The notes beneath the pieces were generated by a model. It did no database searches. It was given only the letters and a program-made list of their open reading frames with translations, and was not told the DNA's origin. A DNA stretch of 26,196 bases from Pseudomonadota bacterium (GTDB lineage: Bacteria; Pseudomonadota; Gammaproteobacteria; Burkholderiales; Burkholderiaceae_D), in contig JAFAGG010000010.1 of assembly GCA_023422955.1 (NCBI GenBank), positions 1 to 26,196 of the forward strand, read 5' to 3'. Numbering within the stretch: position 1 is the stretch's first letter; each line of letters begins with the position of its first letter. Of this stretch, positions 1 to 4,872 are shown piece after piece. Made by a program: the position numbers and the translations under genes.

Positions 1-10
1 TGAAAAGAAC

Positions 11-39
11 TTGCAATCCGGTCCTCTTTAGCGCATAAT
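11..39 (+). promoter_or_regulatory. sigma70-type promoter of the tRNA-Arg gene
   Basis: A -35 hexamer TTGCAA (11-16) and a -10 hexamer CATAAT (34-39) are separated by exactly 17 bases. The first base of the tRNA lies about 20 bases after the -10 box, so a short leader would be removed by processing. Spacing and position fit a housekeeping tRNA promoter. Confidence 0.65.
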
Positions 40-59
40 TCTTTTCTTGCAGTTACAGC

Positions 60-137
60 GCGCCCGTAGCTCAGTTGGATTAGAGTACTTGGCTACGAAC
101 CAAGGGGTCGTGGGTTCGATTCCTGCCAGCCCCACCA
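60..137 (+). tRNA. tRNA-Arg(ACG) with a defective acceptor stem (possible pseudo-tRNA)
   Basis: The anticodon arm is perfect (CTTGG, loop CTACGAA with anticodon ACG, CCAAG). The D-stem GCTC/GAGT is present, the T-loop is TTCGATT, and CCA is encoded at 135-137. The body closely matches the usual proteobacterial tRNA-Arg(ACG), which reads CGN arginine codons. Two things are abnormal. The 5' acceptor strand GCGCCCG (60-66) faces CAGCCCC (127-133), giving only four of seven pairs (C-C, C-C and C-A mismatches at 2-71, 4-69 and 6-67). The D-loop also carries one extra T, so the gene is 78 rather than 77 bases. The expected 3' strand would be CGGGCGC. Promoter and terminator look intact. It may be a decayed duplicate, a recombination scar, or a sequencing error. 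Confidence 0.75.
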
Positions 138-142
138 CTTTT

Positions 143-175
143 AAAGAGCGTGACTGAATCAGTCACGCTCTTTTT
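143..175 (+). terminator. Rho-independent terminator of the tRNA unit
   Basis: A perfect stem (AAAGAGCGTGACT paired with AGTCACGCTCTTT, short GAATC loop) runs straight into TTTTT. It begins six bases after the encoded CCA and ends the monocistronic tRNA transcript. Confidence 0.85.
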
Positions 176-231
176 CATTTCAAGCTTGCTTCAAAGCGCT
201 TCCTGCTCTTCGCCCGCTTATTCCACAAATT

Positions 232-309
232 GCTTCGCGCTTTGCGAAGCTTCCTTCGCCTTACGTCAACGAGGCCGGGCGCCCAGCCAGGGCAGCGCCT
301 TAAGCTGCC
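232..309. repeat. Small hairpins between tRNA and esterase gene
   Basis: Two perfect short inverted repeats lie in this otherwise empty spacer: GCTTCGC/GCGAAGC (232-238 and 244-250, 5-base loop) and GGCAGC/GCTGCC (291-296 and 304-309). No gene is seen in 177-350. They may be RNA folds or remnants of repeats; no function can be given. Confidence 0.4.
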
Positions 310-332
310 GCAAGGCTTGCCGGTAAATAAAA

Positions 333-352
333 ATGCGGTAAGATACCCGCAT
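333..352 (+). promoter_or_regulatory. Inverted repeat overlapping the esterase start codon
   Basis: ATGCGG (333-338) and CCGCAT (347-352) can pair across an 8-base loop that contains the weak ribosome site. The right arm includes the first two bases of the start codon. Such a fold could limit initiation. This is inference from sequence symmetry only. Confidence 0.3.
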
Positions 353-1064
353 GATTGATATGTCCTCTTTGAATCCTTCGCTGTTCGGCCGCTTTTCTTT
401 TACGCATACGGATAAGGCGCCGCACAAGTCTCCTTTTCCTCCCGGCCGTAATCAACTGGGTATCGCCGATGAGCGCGATGCCGTTCTGTATGTGCCCAAG
501 AGCCTGGATACTTCCAAGCCCGTGCCTCTGCTGGTCATGTTTCATGGTGCCGGCGGCTTCGCGGAAAAAGTCCTGCCTTTCCTGGAGCCGCATGCGGAAG
601 AGCATGGCTTTCTGCTGCTGGCGCCGCAGTCGCAGTTCGCGACCTGGGATATCGTGATTGCCGGCAGTGGGCCTGATATAGAAAGGCTGGATGCTGCTTT
701 CGCGGAAGTCGCGGCACGTTATACGCTGGATCGCGGGCATTTCGGCTTTGCAGGATTTTCGGATGGCGCCAGTTATTCGCTGTCCATAGGCATCAGCAAT
801 GGCAGCATCGTTACCCACGTGATGGCGTTTTCCGGAGGCTTCATGTCGGTGTTCATGCCGGACGGGAAGCCGCAGGTATTCATTGCGCACGGACTGGTCG
901 ACGAACAGTTGCCGATCGCAACCAGCGGACGCAAGAATGCCGCTGAACTCAAAGATAGCGGTTACGACGTCAATTACGTTGAATTCAACGGCATGCACAT
1001 CATCCATCCACCCATCGTTGATCTAGCCATGGATTTTTTCATGGGCACTCCCGCTGCTGAATAG
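351..1064 (+). CDS. alpha/beta-hydrolase, phospholipase/carboxylesterase type
   Basis: The 237-residue protein has the core motifs of a serine esterase of the alpha/beta-hydrolase fold. An oxyanion-type HGAGG lies at 65-69, the nucleophile elbow GFSDG at 135-139 (Ser137), a likely acid Asp184 in HGLVDEQ, and a likely base His216 in NGMHI. The length fits the small cytosolic carboxylesterase/lysophospholipase family. No signal peptide or membrane segment is seen. The substrate cannot be read from the sequence. The ATG at 351 is chosen although the ribosome site is weak (GGTAAG, 337-342). An ATG three codons later (360) is an alternative. The gene stands alone and ends 46 bases before a strong bidirectional terminator. 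A 6-bp inverted repeat covers its start codon. Confidence 0.8.
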   Translation: MIDMSSLNPSLFGRFSFTHTDKAPHKSPFPPGRNQLGIADERDAVLYVPKSLDTSKPVPLLVMFHGAGGFAEKVLPFLEPHAEEHGFLLLAPQSQFATWDIVIAGSGPDIERLDAAFAEVAARYTLDRGHFGFAGFSDGASYSLSIGISNGSIVTHVMAFSGGFMSVFMPDGKPQVFIAHGLVDEQLPIATSGRKNAAELKDSGYDVNYVEFNGMHIIHPPIVDLAMDFFMGTPAAE

Positions 1065-1110
1065 CTGCATTGCTGCAGGCCGGGCAAGAGCTGTTTTATC
1101 CCCATAAAGA

Positions 1111-1137
1111 AAAATCGCCGCTTATGCGGCGATTTTT
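1111..1137. terminator. Bidirectional Rho-independent terminator
   Basis: A perfect 11-bp stem (AAAATCGCCGC / GCGGCGATTTT, loop TTAT) is flanked by an A-run on one side and a T-run on the other. It therefore works in both directions. It sits between the convergent esterase and AAA ATPase genes and can serve both. Confidence 0.9.
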
Positions 1138-1152
1138 TTATGCGCAGACCCT

Positions 1153-2778
1153 TCAGATCTTGCCGCGGAATACCGCGCAAGCCTTGAATGCGTCTTCGGA
1201 GAGCGGGATATTCTTGCTCTTGCAGAAGCGCGACGTCAGCTTCAGCAATTCCTTGATGTCGCGTCCGCTGGCTTGCGGGAAGATGGTGGTCAGGCGTTCT
1301 ACCAGTTCATCCGACATCTCGGCCTGGAACTGCTCGCCCAGCGATCTCCACAGGCGACGCGCATCTTCCTTGCTCGGCGCCTCGTACTTGATGATCGCGA
1401 TGCAGCGCGACAGGATCGCGTCATCCACGTCATTCACGCGGTTGGTGGTCATGAACAGCAGGCCGTTGAAATATTCCAGCGTACGCAGGAACTCGGCCAC
1501 GATGGCGTTGTGCTGCACATCGTTGTCGCGGCAGCGGATATACACGTCGGCTTCATCGAGCAGCAGGATGGAATCCCAGCGTGCTGCGCGCTGCAAAATT
1601 TCCGACAGCGTTCTTTCCACCGAAGCGGCGGTCGTGCCCAGTTGCCCCGAATGCACGCGGTACAGCGGCTTGCCGACGACTTCCGAATACACTTCGGCCG
1701 TCAGCGTCTTGCCCAGGCCGGGAGCGCCCATGCACAGGATGGTGGTGCCGCCCGATTTGCCTTGCACGATATCTTCCATCAGCACGTTCATGTCCGAGGT
1801 AAGGATGTCGATCAGGTCGCGATGCTCCTGCGGCAGGATCAGTTTTTCGCGCAGTTCCGGCTTGTATTTGTACTCTTCGAGATTCTGCACATGCACCCAG
1901 ATGTGATGATGCAGTTCGAGGTGGAAGAGATACAGGTAGCAGTGCAGCGGAATGCGATCAAAACCTTGCGAGAGACCGTGCTCGCGCCAGAAGTCTGCAT
2001 TGGCCGTCAGGCGGAACTGGCGATCCAGGGTTTCTTCGTCATTCACGCACTTGGCGCTCATGCCTTCCTTCAGTCGGATCAGTTCTACCTTGTGCTTGTC
2101 GGGCGTGATCAGCGCGGCTTTGCGATAGACGTACTGCTTGCCGAATTGCGGCTGGGCTTCCAGGAAGCGTGCGGCATGCTTTTCATATTCGCGCTTGAAT
2201 TCCGGGCTTTCCTTGTAATAGCCTTGCTCGGCGAGCATTTCAGGAATGGTGCGCTTGGCGACGTCATTGGCATTGATCAGGATGGCGGTGCTCATCGCTG
2301 CTTCGTGGCCGCGCTGATCCTCGGCCGCATCGCTATGCGCGGCGCGTATCGTGTTCGCTGTCAGGCGGATGATGATGTAGGGTTTGCCTTCGCGCGGCAC
2401 GATGTAGCGTGCTTCATTGATCAGCCAGGGCAGAAGTACGCCGTCTTTGCTGCGGCGATACAGCCAGCCGTCGATCGCATCCTTGGTGAAATAGGTGATC
2501 AGGCCGTGGATCACTTCGTGTATGCGCCAGTTCCGCTTGGTTTCGGGATCGTTCAGAATGTTCATCTGAGCGGAAACCTGCAATTTCAGCGTATGGTCGC
2601 CTTCCATTTCGCTCAGGCCATGCAGCAGGTCCAGCATATTGCCGGTAAACAGGCTACTCGGCACCATTACCTTCCCATGGAACATGCTGTGTTCTGCCAG
2701 TCGCATGGCCAGCGGTGAATTCCGGTCTATTTGCCCAAGCAATTTATTCGCCAGGCGTTCTGATAATTCAAATTCCAT
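1153..2778 (-). CDS. Stand-alone AAA family ATPase
   Basis: The 541-residue protein has a C-terminal AAA module. Walker A is GAPGLGKT (351-358), Walker B is LLLDEA (405-410), a sensor-1-like TTN lies at 444-446, and a probable arginine finger Arg458 in ILSRC. A helical lid-like segment follows to the end. All ATP-binding and hydrolysis residues are present, so the ATPase is probably active. The N-terminal 330 residues match no domain I recognise and probably bind the client. No membrane segment is seen, so a cytosolic remodelling ATPase is likely. The start at 2778 is supported by AAGGAG six bases upstream. The gene is monocistronic. Its 3' end shares the terminator at 1111-1137. Substrate and pathway are unknown. 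Confidence 0.85.
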   Translation of the reverse strand: MEFELSERLANKLLGQIDRNSPLAMRLAEHSMFHGKVMVPSSLFTGNMLDLLHGLSEMEGDHTLKLQVSAQMNILNDPETKRNWRIHEVIHGLITYFTKDAIDGWLYRRSKDGVLLPWLINEARYIVPREGKPYIIIRLTANTIRAAHSDAAEDQRGHEAAMSTAILINANDVAKRTIPEMLAEQGYYKESPEFKREYEKHAARFLEAQPQFGKQYVYRKAALITPDKHKVELIRLKEGMSAKCVNDEETLDRQFRLTANADFWREHGLSQGFDRIPLHCYLYLFHLELHHHIWVHVQNLEEYKYKPELREKLILPQEHRDLIDILTSDMNVLMEDIVQGKSGGTTILCMGAPGLGKTLTAEVYSEVVGKPLYRVHSGQLGTTAASVERTLSEILQRAARWDSILLLDEADVYIRCRDNDVQHNAIVAEFLRTLEYFNGLLFMTTNRVNDVDDAILSRCIAIIKYEAPSKEDARRLWRSLGEQFQAEMSDELVERLTTIFPQASGRDIKELLKLTSRFCKSKNIPLSEDAFKACAVFRGKI

Positions 2779-2803
2779 TAACCGCTCCTTATCCCTTTAT
2801 CCG

Positions 2804-2833
2804 GAACATATGTTGATGTTCTGTTTGTTCTGC
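2804..2833. promoter_or_regulatory. Possible operator upstream of the AAA ATPase gene
   Basis: GAACAT and ATGTTC form an inverted repeat with a 6-base centre (2804-2821), nested with the palindrome AACATATGTT (2805-2814). TGTTCTG is repeated with a 9-base period just beyond (2818-2833). The cluster is 26-55 bases upstream of the start codon, where a regulator could act. No clear -35/-10 pair is seen. Confidence 0.35.
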
Positions 2834-3018
2834 GTGTCCAGGCGACGTGGCCACTCCCAGGGCGTTCGACCTGAAATGGTGATGAACTCTGGGAGAGTGG
2901 GTGCGGGGGATGTTGTCCAGATAAGGGTCCGGACGATTATCGGCGGCCCATGCTGGCTAAGTTCTCCTGCTGCGCCACGCCGCTGGATTAAATGCTACGA
3001 CAATACGGGGGATCATAT

Positions 3019-3049
3019 AGCAAACGCCCCTTGCTGTGAAGCGAGGGCG
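3019..3049 (-). terminator. Terminator-like hairpin after the 83-residue gene
   Basis: Read on the minus strand, CGCCCTCGCT and AGCAAGGGGCG pair imperfectly around a 4-base loop and are followed by GTTTGCTATA. The T-tract is weak. Its position, about 50 bases after the stop codon, suggests it ends that gene's transcript. Confidence 0.35.
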
Positions 3050-3097
3050 CATTGGCGACGCCTGGCGCGCCGGCGTAAGCGCCGCCATGAAAGGCTT

Positions 3098-3349
3098 TCA
3101 CGAGCGTGCCTGCAGCAGCTTCATGTTGAGCGCGAAGTTTTCCAGGGCCAGTTTGCCCATCGCCGACACGACGACGTAATCACGCTCGGTTTCTTCCAGA
3201 TGGCGGATGTTGGTCTCGTAATGTTCGAGCAGAGAGCTGGCAATCAGCCGGGTTGCCTCTGCTTCGTCGATGTTCAGCATGCCCCAGTCGATAGGATCTT
3301 CCGTTTCTACTTGCTGCATCAGGTCGACAACCGCTTGCAGATCGAGCAT
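3098..3349 (-). CDS. Small hypothetical protein (83 residues)
   Basis: The start at 3349 is fixed by a strong ribosome site, AAGGAGG six bases before ATG. An in-frame ATG farther upstream would add 27 residues unlike the rest of the protein. The product is acidic and predicted mostly helical, with an amphipathic N-terminal stretch and a central DWGMLNIDEAEATRL segment. It has no cysteine, signal peptide or membrane segment. I do not recognise the family. The gene is monocistronic, with a possible promoter about 55-80 bases upstream and a hairpin after the stop. Those signals and the ribosome site make a real gene likely. Its function is unknown. Confidence 0.7.
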   Translation of the reverse strand: MLDLQAVVDLMQQVETEDPIDWGMLNIDEAEATRLIASSLLEHYETNIRHLEETERDYVVVSAMGKLALENFALNMKLLQARS

Positions 3350-3401
3350 GGCAATCCTCCTTGGTTCGGCAAGGCCGGCGGGGCAGACCCTGGCCAGGAA
3401 A

Positions 3402-3430
3402 ATTGTCTGTCTTTTGTCGCGGCGAGGCAA
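3402..3430 (-). promoter_or_regulatory. Possible promoter of the 83-residue gene
   Basis: On the minus strand TTGCCT (3430-3425) and GACAAT (3407-3402) are separated by 17 bases, about 50 bases before the start codon. Each hexamer matches consensus at four positions. This is plausible but not strong. Confidence 0.35.
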
Positions 3431-3624
3431 GGGCTGCGGTCAGCAATGCGAGGATTGTTGAAGATGGAGGAGGCGAAAAACGAAAAGCCGAGGGTGTCGC
3501 CAGTTTGAGGTCCGGGCCAGGCCATCGCAAGTCGTAGTCAAGACAAGTAGGCATGAACACAAACTTTGCACAGAAACAGTGGGCAAGTTTGTGGATAACT
3601 ACTATGCGAACAAGCTAACTTGCT

Positions 3625-3658
3625 GATTTGCATTGGAAATTTGCATCTGATGCAAATC
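3625..3658. repeat. ATTTGCAT direct and inverted repeat cluster
   Basis: Three copies of one octamer occur within 34 bases: ATTTGCAT at 3626-3633 and 3639-3646 in direct orientation, and ATGCAAAT at 3650-3657 inverted. The last two form a perfect 8-bp stem with a 3-base loop. The outer pair extends to GATTTGCAT/ATGCAAATC. This looks like a protein-binding array or a small RNA fold just past the stop of the 140-residue gene. Confidence 0.5.
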
Positions 3659-3673
3659 AATGCAGTTCATCCA

Positions 3674-4096
3674 TCAATCAAGCAAAGGAGCTTGCAGCAG
3701 ATCCGGCGTTCCCGGGCGAGATCGGGAAGGTTTAGGGTGGCCAGCCTGCTTCAAAGCCTTGCTCAATTCATCCAGCGCCTCCCAGATCTGGCTGGCCTGT
3801 TCCGCGCTGACAGGAAGCTGGTTGCGCAAGCCTTCACATGCGCCCTGGAGATTCGGGACTAGTGAATTGATGTAGTGTTGCCGGTTCAATCCCAGGGCAA
3901 GCTCACGGCGACGCGTCCATTCGCTGGACAATTCATCGCGCTGCTGTGCATTTAATTTGTCCATCAGGCCCGGAGAGGGCTTGTAGGTGTACTTGTCGAA
4001 TGAACCGACTACCTTGATGCGGGGCGCTTGTTTGCTTTCGTCGTAACCCGCGTAGAGCAGCACTTCCACCTTGCTGCCTTTTTCCCTGAATTGCAC
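3674..4096 (-). CDS. Hypothetical protein (140 residues)
   Basis: The frame is open farther upstream to 4243, but that stretch would run through a terminator hairpin. I prefer the GTG at 4096, which has GAGG seven bases before it and begins MQFREKGSKVEVLLYAGYD. The product starts with a basic beta-strand-like region (about 1-40), then a helical charged middle (about 45-110, including SSEWTRRRELAL), and ends in a Pro/Ser-rich tail. No catalytic motif, cysteine cluster or membrane segment is visible, and I do not recognise the family. Its upstream leader contains a terminator-like hairpin, so expression may depend on read-through. Its end abuts the ATTTGCAT cluster. Confidence 0.6.
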   Translation of the reverse strand: MQFREKGSKVEVLLYAGYDESKQAPRIKVVGSFDKYTYKPSPGLMDKLNAQQRDELSSEWTRRRELALGLNRQHYINSLVPNLQGACEGLRNQLPVSAEQASQIWEALDELSKALKQAGHPKPSRSRPGTPDLLQAPLLD

Positions 4097-4144
4097 TGGT
4101 TTTCCTCGGCCGATAAAAAAGAGTATGCGTTCCAAGCATAGACG

Positions 4145-4172
4145 AAAAAAAGCCCGCCAAGAAGGCGGGCTT
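4145..4172 (-). terminator. Minus-strand terminator upstream of the 140-residue gene
   Basis: Read on the minus strand, AAGCCCGCC and GGCGGGCTT pair perfectly around a short TTCTT loop and are followed by a run of seven T. It lies about 50 bases before the GTG start at 4096. No protein gene that it could end is seen to its right, so it may be an attenuator or the end of a small RNA. Confidence 0.75.
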
Positions 4173-4294
4173 AAATCTATATCAAAGGAGGAGACATAGA
4201 GGAGACAGGAAGAATTATCTCGAATTTCCTGCTCGGCCTCCAATTTTCATTTTGGATACCACATATTTTTTATGTGAATATCTGAAAGGGGGGA

Positions 4295-4324
4295 GGCAAT
4301 CCGCATGACTGCATGCGGATTGCC
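4295..4324. repeat. Perfect 13-bp hairpin
   Basis: GGCAATCCGCATG (4295-4307) and CATGCGGATTGCC (4312-4324) are perfectly complementary around ACTG. It is followed on the plus strand by a pyrimidine run (TTGTCTCTCTCT), not a true T-tract. It could be a weak plus-strand terminator or the 5' fold of a minus-strand RNA ending at 4145. Confidence 0.7.
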
Positions 4325-4800
4325 TTGTCTCTCTCTATCCTTTGAATAGATTTATTTTTTTACTGCGCGTAAATAGTAACTCATGAAAAGATGCATGTGT
4401 ACGGTACTTATTGTCCATTGATTACGGTTAAAGCTTTTGGAAGCCTATTGTCGAAATGAAAATTATGGAGGCAGAGGCGGTCGGTGATGCCGGAATCGTT
4501 TCATGGAATAGATTTTATATCGATATTTCTCTTTTAAGTTTTTGAAGTTAAAGCATATTTTTATAAGGGGGTGGAAATGGGCTCAGGCGGGAAACTCTTC
4601 TGATATATAGCCGGGACTCAAATTGGTGGTGAAAATTTCAATGGCTAATTTCAAAAAAACTGATGCGTATAAGCAACACTCTAGTGGCTATAGGAGAAAA
4701 TGTAGTCTTTCTAAGCATTTATTTGTTGCCATTTTTTTAAAGAAAGTAGCAATTTAATGTCGTTTTCGGAAAGGCAAGCCGCTCAAGAGTGACCTCCGCC

Positions 4801-4831
4801 TTGACTTTGACATGGTGGGAAGGTTTAAGCT
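4801..4831 (+). promoter_or_regulatory. CueR-type promoter and operator of copA-cueR
   Basis: TTGACT (-35, 4801-4806) and TAAGCT (-10, 4826-4831) are 19 bases apart, the long spacer of MerR-family promoters. Between them, ACTTTGAC-N5-GGGAAGGT (4804-4824) matches the known CueR dyad ACCTTCCC/GGGAAGGT perfectly in the right half and at five of eight positions in the left. Copper-bound CueR would activate here. Confidence 0.75.
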
Positions 4832-4872
4832 GCTGTTTGTCATCGAACGTAGCCGAGATTGCGGAGAAATGT

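Larger units (their letters stand above)
2779..3097. other. Intergenic region without a recognised gene
   Basis: This 319-base stretch lies between the AAA ATPase start and the end of the next minus-strand gene. Besides the operator-like repeats near 2804-2833 it contains an imperfect long inverted repeat (CCACTCCCAG at 2851-2860, CTGGGAGAGTGG at 2889-2900), the palindrome GTCCGGAC (2927-2934) and a terminator-like hairpin near 3025-3049. No convincing open frame with a ribosome site is seen. Confidence 0.5.
3350..3673. other. Intergenic region with repeat cluster and a DnaA box
   Basis: No gene is seen in this 324-base stretch. It holds the promoter-like pair at 3402-3430, a perfect DnaA-box sequence TTATCCACA on the minus strand (3590-3598) and the ATTTGCAT repeat cluster at 3625-3658. 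The right half is richer in AT than the flanking genes. Confidence 0.5.
4097..4800. other. AT-rich intergenic region without a recognised gene
   Basis: About 700 bases separate the 140-residue gene from the copA promoter. Base composition shifts to AT-rich (long A and T runs, for example near 4351-4380 and 4501-4570) compared with the GC-rich genes on both sides. It holds the terminator at 4145-4172, the perfect hairpin at 4295-4324 and the palindrome ACATATTTTTTATGT (4261-4275). A strong ribosome-site-like AAAGGAGGAGA (4184-4194, plus strand) has no start codon at the right distance. The composition suggests transferred or decayed DNA. Confidence 0.5.

Noticed and set aside
1273..2718. 481-codon plus-strand frame opposite the AAA ATPase
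   Set aside because: It is a mirror frame of a protein with Walker motifs. No ribosome site or recognisable domain is present.
3590..3598. Possible replication origin because of a perfect DnaA box
   Set aside because: Only one perfect box is present and there is no dnaA, dnaN or gidA gene nearby. A single 9-mer is expected by chance at intervals.
4641..4757. 38-codon plus-strand frame in the AT-rich spacer
   Set aside because: It has only a poor, distant ribosome-site-like sequence (GGTGGTG), a Lys-rich composition expected of AT-rich DNA, and no conserved feature.
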